Source of the DNA: Nevskiaceae bacterium
GTDB lineage: Bacteria > Pseudomonadota > Gammaproteobacteria > Nevskiales > Nevskiaceae
NCBI GenBank assembly: GCA_021731445.1
Contig: JAKFXK010000064.1
Span: forward strand, 1-43,226
DNA length: 43,226 nucleotides
Reading direction: 5' to 3'
The notes under the pieces are model-generated. The model worked only from the letters and a program-made list of their open reading frames with translations. It was not told the origin of the DNA and did not search any database. A program made the position numbers and the translations under genes. Positions 16,677-24,737 of this stretch are shown in pieces. Position 1 is the stretch's first letter; each line of letters opens with the position of its first letter.

Positions 16677-17956
16677 GCTTTGTGGAGAGTGATTTGCATG
16701 AGGTCGATACTGCCGGTGCGGAAGCCGCATTCGCAATAGCCGAGGTAGTAGCGCCACATGCGATAGAAGCGTTCGTCGAACTGCTGCACGATTTTTTCGC
16801 GTGCCGCCTGTACGTTGCGATCCCAGGCGGCGCAGGTTTCGGCGTAGTCGAGCCCAAAGAACTTGGCGTCAGCGGGTAACAGGCCCTGCTGTGCTGCGAG
16901 CGACTCGAACTTTTCCGGCGGGCACAGCATGCCGCCGGGGAAGATGTACTTCTGGATGAAATCGCGCTTGGTCCGGTAGCTCTCGAAGATCGAGGGCTTG
17001 ATGGTGATGCCCTGGATCACTGCGCGGCCACCCATTTTCAGCGCCTTGCTGATCGCGCCGAAATAGGTCGGCCAGTACTCCTCGCCCACCGCTTCGTACA
17101 TTTCTATGGAGACGACACGGTCATAGGTTTCGGTCACGTCACGGTAGTCGCGCAGCTCGAAACTGACACGATCCGACACACCCGCTTTCTCGGCACGGAT
17201 GCGCGCCTCGGCGAGCTGCTCGCTGCTGAGCGTGATCGAGTGCACGCGGCAGCCGGAATGCTTAGCCGCGTAAATCGCAAAGCCGCCCCAGCCGGAGCCG
17301 ACTTCGAGCAAGCTTTGCTCCGCTGTCAGTTCGAGGCGCTCGAACATGAGCTTGAACTTGTTGATCTGTGCATCCATCAGCGTCTCGCTGGGCTGAATGT
17401 ACATGCCGCTTGAATACGCCATGGTGTCGTCGAGCCACATCTTGTAGAACTCGTTGCCGAGGTCGTAATGGGCTTCGATGTTTTCTTTCGCTTTTGCCTT
17501 GGTGTTGGCGCGGCGGCGATGCTGCCAGTAGCCGTAAATCTGGCCGATGAAGTTCTTCTCGAACGGCCCTTTGTAGTGCGGCTCGTTGAGATACATCACC
17601 GCCAGCAGGCGGGCAAGATCAGGCGAATCCCAGCAGTCATCGAGATAGGCATCGCCAAAACCGACTTCGCCGCCGCTCAGGATGTGGCGGATGATTCTGT
17701 CGGACTTGATGCGCATCACCCCGCGCGGCCCCTCGCACTCGCCGCCGAAGTGGCGCGTCGCGCCATTGGGAAAAGTCACATCCAGGGTGCCGATCTTCAT
17801 GCCGGAGAACATGTAGCTCAACAGTTGCAAGCCCCAGCTTAGGCCACGCAATGAGCCTTGCGAGGCAAAATGCGCAGGCAGGTCGGGAGAGAACCCGTCG
17901 CGCCCCATCATGCGGCCATAATCGTTTTGCCCGTTCTTTGATTTGTCGTTTTTCAT
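16673..17956 (-). CDS. Cyclopropane-fatty-acid-synthase-like SAM methyltransferase, altered bicarbonate pocket
   Basis: The 427-residue protein is a class I SAM methyltransferase of the CFA family acting on fatty acyl chains. It has HYDLGN (163-168), the SAM loop LEVGSGWGG (217-225) and the C-terminal FPGGMLCPP. By eye against E. coli Cfa, Glu239 (E288), Ile268 (I317) and Tyr317 (Y371) are kept. Cys139 is Ser (S183 in YSSGMY) and the bicarbonate ligand His266 is Gln (Q315 in VIQGITI). It is therefore a CFA relative that may not make cyclopropanes. The gene starts 24 bases after the DUF1365 gene, in the order oxidoreductase-DUF1365-methyltransferase. The fold is sure; the product is open. Confidence 0.9.
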   Translation of the reverse strand: MKNDKSKNGQNDYGRMMGRDGFSPDLPAHFASQGSLRGLSWGLQLLSYMFSGMKIGTLDVTFPNGATRHFGGECEGPRGVMRIKSDRIIRHILSGGEVGFGDAYLDDCWDSPDLARLLAVMYLNEPHYKGPFEKNFIGQIYGYWQHRRRANTKAKAKENIEAHYDLGNEFYKMWLDDTMAYSSGMYIQPSETLMDAQINKFKLMFERLELTAEQSLLEVGSGWGGFAIYAAKHSGCRVHSITLSSEQLAEARIRAEKAGVSDRVSFELRDYRDVTETYDRVVSIEMYEAVGEEYWPTYFGAISKALKMGGRAVIQGITIKPSIFESYRTKRDFIQKYIFPGGMLCPPEKFESLAAQQGLLPADAKFFGLDYAETCAAWDRNVQAAREKIVQQFDERFYRMWRYYLGYCECGFRTGSIDLMQITLHKA

Positions 17957-17980
17957 GTGACCTCCGCCGTCGGCGGTTGA

Positions 17981-18769
17981 TTAAGTCGTTTCCACCGATG
18001 GCGGTGGAGGTTTTTGGTGGAATCGCGCACCGCGCAACCAGATTTTCAAAGCCTGCCAGTGGATACCTGCCAATACTTTTACGGCCTGCACGGGCATCGC
18101 CAGTACTTGCCGCAACATCAGGGCATCTGAAAAAGGTCTTGCTGATCCCGCCATTGCGGTGTCGATCAACGGTGCGCCTTCGCGCGTCTCGTTGAGCAGC
18201 ACCCTGAGCTTGTCGCCCGGCTCGTCGAACGTGAAGTGATAGCGGCCGACAAGATCGAGCAGCGGTGAGACGTGAAAGCATTTTTCCTTTTCCAGCTCCA
18301 CCCCATACGGCAGCGGCAATCCGGCGGATGCGCCGAGCTGCTGCGAGGCGGAGGACAGGAGGTAGCTGTGCTTCTCGCCAAAAGTGTTGCGCACCTCGGC
18401 AATCACCGCGCGCAGGCTGCCATCGGCATGCTCGCAGTACCAGAAACTCACCGGGTTGAAGGCCCAGCCGAACATGCGTGGTTGCGCCAGCAGGCGGATG
18501 CGGCCACCTGCGAGGGCGATGCCCTGGGTGGCGCAGACTTGCTCCGCCCAGCGGCGCAGGCCGCCGGTCTCGCCGCGCGCAAAATCCTTGTCGTGGAGAC
18601 TCAGCACATTGAAGCGGTTGTGTGAAAACAGCTTGCGTGTGCGATGCAGTTCGTCGAGGCGATCAATGTCGAACAGCACACTGAAGATCTTGTAGACGAA
18701 GCGATACAGCGGGGCGACGCGACGGGCATGCATGACTCGCAGCGAGTACAGCACCGCCGCTTCGCTCAC
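17981..18769 (-). CDS. DUF1365 family protein
   Basis: The 262-residue protein opens with the family hallmark VLYSLRVMHARRVAPLYRF, then VLFDIDRLDEL, FSHNRFNVLSLHDKDF and PRMFGWAFNPVSFWYC. No catalytic residues are established for DUF1365, but the family is regularly found with COG2907 oxidoreductases and CFA-like methyltransferases. I chose GTG 18769 because it overlaps the upstream stop as GTGA; an ATG at 18781 would overlap by 16 bases. A lipid-modifying role is inferred from context. Confidence 0.9.
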   Translation of the reverse strand: MSEAAVLYSLRVMHARRVAPLYRFVYKIFSVLFDIDRLDELHRTRKLFSHNRFNVLSLHDKDFARGETGGLRRWAEQVCATQGIALAGGRIRLLAQPRMFGWAFNPVSFWYCEHADGSLRAVIAEVRNTFGEKHSYLLSSASQQLGASAGLPLPYGVELEKEKCFHVSPLLDLVGRYHFTFDEPGDKLRVLLNETREGAPLIDTAMAGSARPFSDALMLRQVLAMPVQAVKVLAGIHWQALKIWLRGARFHQKPPPPSVETT

Positions 18770-20043
18770 AACACAGCCCATCCAGGCAGGCAGGCAGCGT
18801 CGATTTCCTGCACGGCGCGCAGACCCGACTTCAGGCCATCTTCGTGAAAGCCGTACGCTGTCCAAGCTCCGGCAAACCATACGGCGCGCTTGCCCTGAAT
18901 CTCTGGCAGGCGCTGATGCGTCATCACACTCTCAGGTCCGTAATGCGGATGATGGTAGACGATGTCGTAGAGCACTTTTTCTCGCGCCACTTCGCGCTGC
19001 GGATTGAGGGTGACGATGTAGTTCACCGGTCCGGCAATGCCTTGCAGCTTGTTCATCCAGTAGCTGCCGCTGATGGGCTGGTCGTGCACCTCATCCAGCG
19101 GATGCGTGTAGTTCCAGGAGGCCCAGGCCATACGCCGCCTGGGCAGGAAGGACTCATCGGTGTGCAGCACGCAGCGACTCTCGTTGTAGGGGATGCCGCC
19201 CAGCACCGCGCGTTCGTCGGCATCGGCATCGGCCAGAAGTTTCAGCGTAGTGTCGCTGTGAGTCGCGCACACCACTGCATCAAAGCGCTGCTCGCCTGCG
19301 GCGGTCGAGAGCAGCACGCCCGCGCCATCGCGGCGGATGCGTTGCACCGGCGTGTTGAGCTTCAGCTCACCCTTGAAGCTGCCGAGCAGTTTCTTCACAT
19401 ACACATGCGAGCCGCCGATCACCGTGTGCCAGGTGGGCTGATCGGTGGCGGTGAACAGCGAGTGGTTGTCGAAAAAGCGCATGAAGTCGGCGGCGGGATA
19501 CTCCATCGCCTTCTTTGGCGAGCAGCTCCAGATCAGCCCCGCCATTGGCAACAGATAACGGCTCGATAGCCACGGCGAGAACCCTGCCTCGGCCAGGAAC
19601 TCCCCGAGCGAGCCACCCGGCAGGGTGCCTGCCTTGAGCAGGGCATTGCAGGTTTTGTTGAGCTTGAGGATGTCCAGCAACATACGGATGTGCCTGGGGC
19701 TGAACAGATTGCTCGGCTGCGCGAACACGGTCAGCAGATTGTCCGAGCCCATCCATTCGTACGCGCCATCGCCCAGCGACACGCCGAAGGACATGCTGGT
19801 CGGGCGCGTCTGCACGTCCAGTTGCCTGAAAAGGGCCGTGAGATTGGGATAGTTGATGCCGTTGTAGACGATCCAGCCGGTATCCACAGCCTGCGTGCCG
19901 CCACCACTCAGCGGCACTTCGATGGTGTTGGTGTGGCCGCCGACGCGGCCTTCTGATTCAAACAGGGTGACGGTATGGCGTGCTGCCAGAAAGTAGGCAG
20001 CAGAAAGGCCGGAGATGCCGGAGCCGATGACGGCGATATTCAT
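18766..20043 (-). CDS. FAD-dependent oxidoreductase, COG2907/amine-oxidase type
   Basis: The 425-residue protein begins with the dinucleotide-binding motif MNIAVIGSGISGLSAAYFLA, followed by ESEGRVGGHTNT, the FAD-binding motif of flavin amine oxidases and desaturases. VVCATHSDTTLKLL and a C-terminal FAGAWTAYGFHEDGLKSGL complete the FAD site. Members next to CFA-like methyltransferases include the UfaO type described for furan fatty acid synthesis in Rhodobacter. That link is a suggestion here. ATG 20043 starts directly at the FAD motif. It is 68 bases after the DUF1499 gene and overlaps DUF1365. Confidence 0.92.
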   Translation of the reverse strand: MNIAVIGSGISGLSAAYFLAARHTVTLFESEGRVGGHTNTIEVPLSGGGTQAVDTGWIVYNGINYPNLTALFRQLDVQTRPTSMSFGVSLGDGAYEWMGSDNLLTVFAQPSNLFSPRHIRMLLDILKLNKTCNALLKAGTLPGGSLGEFLAEAGFSPWLSSRYLLPMAGLIWSCSPKKAMEYPAADFMRFFDNHSLFTATDQPTWHTVIGGSHVYVKKLLGSFKGELKLNTPVQRIRRDGAGVLLSTAAGEQRFDAVVCATHSDTTLKLLADADADERAVLGGIPYNESRCVLHTDESFLPRRRMAWASWNYTHPLDEVHDQPISGSYWMNKLQGIAGPVNYIVTLNPQREVAREKVLYDIVYHHPHYGPESVMTHQRLPEIQGKRAVWFAGAWTAYGFHEDGLKSGLRAVQEIDAACLPGWAVL

Positions 20044-20111
20044 GGTTTTCTGAATGGGGGAACACGCCACATTACGTGGCGTGGCCGTTTCAGGATGCAA
20101 GCCGTGCGCTG

Positions 20112-20543
20112 CTACTCGTCCGCCTCGTCGAATGCTTCACGCAGGTCTTTCACCCGCGCACGGTTGACCCCGAAATCGGTGAGGCCCAGCCTTGAGGCCG
20201 AGCGCACATGGATGACCTGCTCCTGCGCGGACAGCAGGAACTCCACATCGTCCGTGAACCCCAGCACTTCGGTGGAAAACTCAGCATGGACGTAATCCGG
20301 CCGGTTGGAGACGATTTTGCAGTTCCGCCGCTGCATCAACACGGCAATCACCCGGCTCATCGCATCCCCGGGATCGCCCTCGAAGGCAAACGGCTGCACG
20401 TAATGCGGCCCCAGGTGTCGGCCTTCTGCCTGGTGTTGACTGCAAACGCAGTTTGACTTGTCAGGATCGCAGGGCTGCAGGTGGCCACCAAGCGCGCCCA
20501 CCGTCTTGGGTCGTTTGGCGGTCAAGAAACTAAAGACACCCAT
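20112..20543 (-). CDS. DUF1499 family protein
   Basis: The 143-residue protein has the DUF1499 features PDKSNCVCSQ, PFAFEGDPGDAMSRVIAVL, DYVHAEFSTEVLGFTDDVEF and IHVRSASRLGLTDFGVNR, the last two as highly conserved blocks. No secretion signal is clear. ATG 20543 has a strong AGGAGGGG ribosome site. It is probably the first gene of the module with the FAD oxidoreductase. Biochemical function of DUF1499 is unknown. Confidence 0.88.
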   Translation of the reverse strand: MGVFSFLTAKRPKTVGALGGHLQPCDPDKSNCVCSQHQAEGRHLGPHYVQPFAFEGDPGDAMSRVIAVLMQRRNCKIVSNRPDYVHAEFSTEVLGFTDDVEFLLSAQEQVIHVRSASRLGLTDFGVNRARVKDLREAFDEADE

Positions 20544-20575
20544 GGCCAATCCCCTCCTGATTTTGGTGATTTTTT

Positions 20576-20607
20576 GAGCGCGCACAGTAGCTTAATTGCG
20601 CGCGCTC
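20576..20607. terminator. Strong 8-bp hairpin between oxyR-like gene and DUF1499 gene
   Basis: GAGCGCGC (20576-20583) pairs perfectly with GCGCGCTC (20600-20607) around a 16-base loop. It lies 20 bases after the stop of the OxyR-type gene. No U-run follows on the minus strand, so factor-independent termination is uncertain. It could also be a barrier between two same-strand units. Confidence 0.4.
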
Positions 20608-20626
20608 CGACAACCAACAAAATCAA

Positions 20627-21571
20627 TCAGGCATCGGCCGCAATTACCGTCGCCGCATCGGGCAGCCAGCGTACCCCTTTCATACCCGATTGCAGCACTG
20701 CCTGACGCAGCGCCCGCAAGGCCTCCATGCGCGGGAAGCCGCGCCGGAACAGCATGGCCACCTGCCGATGCGGTGTCGGGTCTGAAAGATCGAGTCCGAC
20801 CAGATCGGGGCTGGCATCGCGGCCTGCCATTGCTGCACGCGGTGCGACGGTAATGCCCAAACCCGAAGCCACCATGTAGCGGATCGTCTCCAGCGAAGAG
20901 CCGGCAAGCGAGCGCGACAAACCATTGTCCGGTTCGATGCACTTGGGGCAGGCCAGCACGACCTGGTCGCGGAAGCAATGACCCGGACCCAACAGCAGCA
21001 GGGTTTCTTCGGCCAGCCGCTGGGCCGGCAATGATTCGAGCGCCGCCCAGCGGTGGCCCACCGGCAGCACGGCAACGAAATCCTCGTCATAGAGCGGCCA
21101 GGCGGCCAGCCCGTTCAAATCCACGGGCAGGGCCAGGATGGCGACATCGAGCTCGCTGTCGCGCAGCTGTTCGAGCAGCTTCGCGGTAAAGTTTTCTTCA
21201 ATGATGAGCGGCATGCTGGGGGCGGCGGCCCGCAAGCGCGGCACCAGTCCCGGCAGCAGATAGGGGCCGACGGTGTAAATGGCGCCGATGCGGATCGGGC
21301 CTGCCAGTTCATCCTTGCCTTCGCGCGCGAAGTCTTCTACCGCCTGTGCTTCGGCCAGCACTTTTTTGGCTTGCGCGACGATGCGGTTGCCGACGTCGGT
21401 GGTTTTCACTTCGCCGCGCGTGCGCTCGAACAGAATCACGCCCAGCTCGTCTTCGAGCTTTTTCACCGCCACCGACAGCGTAGGCTGGCTGACAAAGCTG
21501 CGCTCTGCAGCGCGACCGAAGTGGCGCTCTTTTTCGAGATTGACGATGTAGCGCAGTTCGGTGAGGGTCAT
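20627..21571 (-). CDS. oxyR: Hydrogen-peroxide-inducible regulator OxyR (LysR family)
   Basis: The 314-residue LysR-type protein has an N-terminal winged helix-turn-helix (1-60: TELRYIVNLEKERHFGRAAE and QPTLSVAVKKLE). A periplasmic-binding-protein-like sensing domain follows. The motif GHCFRDQVVLAC places cysteines at 199 and 208, the exact redox pair of OxyR. Peroxide oxidises them to a disulfide and switches on defence genes. It is alone, downstream of and in the same direction as the hemF unit. No target catalase or ahpC gene is in the window. Confidence 0.95.
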   Translation of the reverse strand: MTLTELRYIVNLEKERHFGRAAERSFVSQPTLSVAVKKLEDELGVILFERTRGEVKTTDVGNRIVAQAKKVLAEAQAVEDFAREGKDELAGPIRIGAIYTVGPYLLPGLVPRLRAAAPSMPLIIEENFTAKLLEQLRDSELDVAILALPVDLNGLAAWPLYDEDFVAVLPVGHRWAALESLPAQRLAEETLLLLGPGHCFRDQVVLACPKCIEPDNGLSRSLAGSSLETIRYMVASGLGITVAPRAAMAGRDASPDLVGLDLSDPTPHRQVAMLFRRGFPRMEALRALRQAVLQSGMKGVRWLPDAATVIAADA

Positions 21572-21635
21572 TTGATCGGTTGCTGCTCATCAAGCCATCC
21601 ATGGCGAGACTGTATCCCCTTGAACGGGCCCCGCA

Positions 21636-21653
21636 CCGGGCATCCCTGCCCGG
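21636..21653. other. 7-bp GC hairpin upstream of oxyR
   Basis: CCGGGCA (21636-21642) pairs with TGCCCGG (21647-21653) around a 4-base loop in the 124-base gap between the ACT-protein stop and the oxyR start. There is no T-run, so it may be a pausing or weak termination signal. No convincing oxyR promoter was found beside it. Confidence 0.35.
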
Positions 21654-21695
21654 CGGTAAAACCACGGCGAGCAGTGCTCGGCTACAACTGTCGTT

Positions 21696-22082
21696 TTACC
21701 CCAATTGGTGCCCTGCATTCTCGACGGCAGCCCGCGCCTTTTCGAGGTCTCCCTCGTGCACCAGCACGAAATCGGTCTCGTAGCTGTTGACCGCGAAGAT
21801 GCTGACGCCCGCGTCGGCCAGCGGCCCGGCGATGGCGGCGAGCACGCCAGTCTCGGAGAAGGCGAAGCTGCCGGCGATCTCGATGGCGCGCCACACCACG
21901 CCCACGTCACCGCCCTTGGCCTCGCGCACCAGCGTCACCGATTCGGCCGAACGCACCAGCGCCGTGAATCCCCGCAAGGGTGCGGCCTGCGCTACTGCCA
22001 CCAGCGATGTCGAGGGCTCGAACCGCTCAACCACCAGGCGCCAGGGCTGAACCAGTAACCGTAAACGACGATGCACGCTCAT
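21696..22082 (-). CDS. ACT-domain protein
   Basis: The 128-residue protein carries two ACT-like halves. The second contains [42 protein letters not shown], the usual amino-acid-binding layout. There is no attached enzyme. It resembles the COG3602-type stand-alone ACT proteins. ATG 22082 overlaps the hemF stop by four bases (ATGA). The ligand is unknown. Confidence 0.85.
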   Translation of the reverse strand: MSVHRRLRLLVQPWRLVVERFEPSTSLVAVAQAAPLRGFTALVRSAESVTLVREAKGGDVGVVWRAIEIAGSFAFSETGVLAAIAGPLADAGVSIFAVNSYETDFVLVHEGDLEKARAAVENAGHQLG

Positions 22083-23002
22083 AGCCAATCCTTCGTGATC
22101 AAGTAATCGCTGAGCAGCGCGGCCTCGGCACTGCCCGGTTCGGGGACGACATCGTAATCCCAGCGCGCCAGTGGCGGCATCGACATCAGGATGCTCTCGG
22201 TACGACCAGAGCTCTGCAAGCCGAAGTGGGTGCCGCGATCCCACACCAGATTGAACTCGACATAGCGGCCACGGCGCAGCAGCTGCCATTGCCGTTCGCG
22301 CTCGCCGTACGCCATCTCGCGGCGACGCGCGACGATGGGCGTATAGGCCTGCCACAGGCCATCACCGACGCGCTGCGTCAATGCCAGCGCCGCGTCCCAG
22401 CCACCTTCGGTGAAGTCGTCATAGAACAGCCCGCCGATGCCGCGCGGCTCTTGGCGGTGCGGAAGATAGAAGTACTCATCGCATTGGCGCTTGAAGCGCG
22501 GATACAGCACCTCGCCTACGGCATCACGTGCCGTGGCATGCCAGTGGCGGGCGTCTTCCGCAAAGCCGTAATACGGCGTCAAGTCGAAGCCGCCGCCGAA
22601 CCACCATGCCTCGTCACCCACGCTCAGCAGGCGCACATTGGCGTGCGTCGTCGGTATGTAAGGATTGCGAGGGTGAAACACCAGCGACAAGCCCATCGCC
22701 TTGAACGGCCGAGCCGCCAGTTCAGGCCGCGTCTTGGTGGCAGAGGGCGGCAGCGCAGGCCCGTTGACCACCGACAGCGCCACGCCTGCACGCTCGAACA
22801 CGGCGCCCTCGCTCAGCACGCAGGTCGTCCCATAACCTTGCAGCTTGGCATCGGTCGGCTTTTGCCAGGCATCGCGCAGAAACCGCGCTCTCCCATCCAA
22901 GTCTTCGACATCGGCACAGAGGCGATCCTGCAGCCGATGCAAGTACGCCTCGAACACCGCCGGCTGCGGGGTTGTAAGAGTGGCGGTGGCAGGGTGCGAC
23001 AT
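22079..23002 (-). CDS. hemF: Oxygen-dependent coproporphyrinogen III oxidase
   Basis: The 307-residue enzyme decarboxylates coproporphyrinogen III to protoporphyrinogen IX with O2, in aerobic heme synthesis. Family blocks include [41 protein letters not shown] and [16 protein letters not shown]. It is soluble. It follows tsaC by 28 bases and overlaps the ACT gene. Length is normal. Confidence 0.97.
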   Translation of the reverse strand: MSHPATATLTTPQPAVFEAYLHRLQDRLCADVEDLDGRARFLRDAWQKPTDAKLQGYGTTCVLSEGAVFERAGVALSVVNGPALPPSATKTRPELAARPFKAMGLSLVFHPRNPYIPTTHANVRLLSVGDEAWWFGGGFDLTPYYGFAEDARHWHATARDAVGEVLYPRFKRQCDEYFYLPHRQEPRGIGGLFYDDFTEGGWDAALALTQRVGDGLWQAYTPIVARRREMAYGERERQWQLLRRGRYVEFNLVWDRGTHFGLQSSGRTESILMSMPPLARWDYDVVPEPGSAEAALLSDYLITKDWL

Positions 23003-23030
23003 GCCGCCATTTTACGATGCCCCCCAGTCT

Positions 23031-23615
23031 TCAGCGGCGCAAAAGATGCCCGGTTGCCGCCTCGCGGATCGACGTCGGCGCTTCGCGCCCACCCGTTGCA
23101 CCCGGCACCACGCGCAGCGCCGGATCAAAGCGCAGACGCACGTCGGTGACGCTGCGACAAGGGGGCTGGCCGCTGCGATTGGCGCTGGTCGAAACCAGAG
23201 CACCGCCAAAGCGCGCGCAGAGTGCAGACAGCACCGGATGCGCCGTGACGCGCACCGCCACCGTGTCATGTGCGCCGGTGATCCAGGGCGGTGTGAAGGC
23301 TGAGGCCGGGAACACCCAGGTCGCAGGCCCCGGCCAAGTGTCGCGCGCGCGACGCAGTGCGGTGCGGCTCGGGGGCTCTATGTAGTAAGCGAGCTGGTCG
23401 AGATGTGCCGCGACCAGAATCAGGCCCTTGTCCACGGGCCGCTCCTTCAGCCTGAGCAGGTTCGTCACCGCGCCCTGGTTGAGCGGATCGCAGCTGAACC
23501 CCCACACCGCCTCGGTGGGGCAGGCGACGATGGCACCCCGCCTCAGCTCGCGTGCCGCCAGTCGCAATTGCAGTGGTGCGGTTTGCAACAGGGGGGGGGC
23601 GTTGCGGATTCTCAT
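23031..23615 (-). CDS. tsaC: TsaC/YrdC-type threonylcarbamoyl-AMP synthase
   Basis: The 194-residue protein has the Sua5/YciO/YrdC fold with RRGAIVACPTEAVWGFSCDP, LKERPVDKGLILVA, WPGPATWVFP and GGALVSTSANRSGQPP. It makes threonylcarbamoyl-AMP from Thr, bicarbonate and ATP for t6A37 of tRNA. Its start overlaps the SnoaL-like gene by four bases. Codons 6-9 contain a run of nine C on the coding strand (23591-23599), only a few residues before the conserved core. Confidence 0.95.
   Translation of the reverse strand: MRIRNAPPLLQTAPLQLRLAARELRRGAIVACPTEAVWGFSCDPLNQGAVTNLLRLKERPVDKGLILVAAHLDQLAYYIEPPSRTALRRARDTWPGPATWVFPASAFTPPWITGAHDTVAVRVTAHPVLSALCARFGGALVSTSANRSGQPPCRSVTDVRLRFDPALRVVPGATGGREAPTSIREAATGHLLRR
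23591..23599. repeat. Nine-base homopolymer (C9 in coding strand of tsaC)
   Basis: Nine consecutive G on the plus strand read as C9 in tsaC codons 6-9. Tracts of this length are slippage-prone. A one-base change would shift the frame before the TsaC core. Confidence 0.95.
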
Positions 23616-23953
23616 GCGCTGGCAGGGTAGGCATAGACGGTCTGGATGAGGTCATCCTGAACCAGGTACACCACGGCCATCTCCAGCACCTGAGCGCCGA
23701 TGCCATGGATACGCTCATGGTCGATGACGGTGTTGCCCAGCACCATGCGGTTGAGCAGCTCGGCCTTGAGATGGGGCAGATTGAAACGCTGCGTCTGGTA
23801 GAACTGTGCAAACGCCGCCTTGCCACTCAGCGTGGGCAGTGGCGCGGGTGGACGAAATACCTGCACCGTCTCGCTGTAGCAGGCGATGAAGCCGGCAAGG
23901 TCGCGCGCGTTGTAGGCATCGAACTGCCGCTGGGCCAGCTGGAGAGGTTGCAT
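23612..23953 (-). CDS. SnoaL/NTF2-like protein
   Basis: The 113-residue protein starts LAQRQFDAYNARDLAGFIACYSETVQVF, the common opening of SnoaL-like proteins, then GKAAFAQFY and ends QTVYAYPA, an NTF2-like cone fold. No catalytic Asp/His pair can be assigned with confidence. The stop overlaps tsaC. It is probably the first gene of the SnoaL-tsaC-hemF-ACT unit. Substrate is unknown. Confidence 0.82.
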   Translation of the reverse strand: MQPLQLAQRQFDAYNARDLAGFIACYSETVQVFRPPAPLPTLSGKAAFAQFYQTQRFNLPHLKAELLNRMVLGNTVIDHERIHGIGAQVLEMAVVYLVQDDLIQTVYAYPASA

Positions 23954-24078
23954 GCGGGCAGTTTAGGGCGTGTTCAGCCAGCAGGGCTACGTTGTCGGCT
24001 CAAGCGGGGTCAGGGCGATAGCGCCGTCCTGTATCTGCAAGCATCAGAACATCCCAACCATTGCGCTGGAGCCTCACC

Positions 24079-24294
24079 ATGAAAACCTCACTCACCCTTG
24101 CCCTCGCTGCCAGCAGCCTCCTCATCGCCGCCTGCCAGCAACCCACCTCCACTGTCGCCGTGCCGGTACCGGTTGCGGTCCCTGGCCCCGCCGGTGCACC
24201 TGGCGCTCCTGGCGAAAAGGGCGACCCGGGCAACACTGGCCGCCCAGGTAGCGATGGCTCGACCGTCATCGTGGTGCCTGAGCCGCAGAGCTGA
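24079..24294 (+). CDS. Small collagen-like lipoprotein
   Basis: The 71-residue protein has a signal peptide ending LIAAC, so C18 would be lipidated. A Thr/Val/Pro stretch comes next, then eight Gly-X-Y triplets (GPAGAPGAPGEKGDPGNTG onward) and a Val-rich tail. The triplets are of the collagen triple-helix type. ATG 24079 has a GGAG site eight bases upstream. It is transcribed away from the tsaC unit. Its function is unknown; it is likely to trimerise and be anchored in a membrane. Confidence 0.85.
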   Translation: MKTSLTLALAASSLLIAACQQPTSTVAVPVPVAVPGPAGAPGAPGEKGDPGNTGRPGSDGSTVIVVPEPQS

Positions 24295-24359
24295 GAAAAC
24301 CGTTCGCGGATTTCCTGGGCGGCATAACTGCATCTTGATCCAACAGCCCTCTTAAATGC

Positions 24360-24638
24360 TTACGCGTCAAGATATTCGCGCAGCACGGTGGGCAGCAGGT
24401 CAGGTAGGTCCTCGGCAATAAGGCCGGGGCCAAAGGCTTTGGCGGCGGCAACGTGCAGCCATACCGCAGCCGCTGAGGCCAGGAACGGTTCCATGCCTTG
24501 CGCCAGCAAGCCGAACACCATGCCACTCAGGACATCACCTGAGCCTGCGGTGGCCAGTGTCGGCGGCGCGTTGTGATTGATAAAGGTGCGGCCATCGGGA
24601 GCGGCGATGACGGTGTCCGCGCCCGTCAGGATCACCAC
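24360..24638 (-). pseudogene. Remnant of NAD(P)HX dehydratase (NnrD) C-terminus
   Basis: The 92 codons match the C-terminal end of the ADP/ATP-dependent NAD(P)H-hydrate dehydratase: [18 protein letters not shown], then [20 protein letters not shown], the nucleotide and substrate motif, and [11 protein letters not shown]. Complete enzymes have about 280 residues or more, so about two thirds are missing. The upstream frame stays open to the alternative oxidase stop at 24738 but has no recognisable NnrD beyond about 24680. It looks like a truncated remnant left when the upstream gene was deleted or replaced. Confidence 0.78.
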
Positions 24639-24681
24639 GGCTTTGAACTGTCTGGCCGCCGCTCGCGAGACGGGGTGGGTG

Positions 24682-24698
24682 TACTCTCTGCGAGAGTA
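24682..24698. other. 7-bp inverted repeat between alternative oxidase gene and NnrD remnant
   Basis: TACTCTC (24682-24688) and GAGAGTA (24692-24698) form a perfect hairpin with a 3-base loop. It lies between the alternative oxidase stop and the recognisable start of the remnant, near the truncation point. No T-run follows. Confidence 0.45.
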
Positions 24699-24737
24699 AC
24701 GCTCAGCGATCCGAGTGCAGGTCGTGGATGCGCTCCA

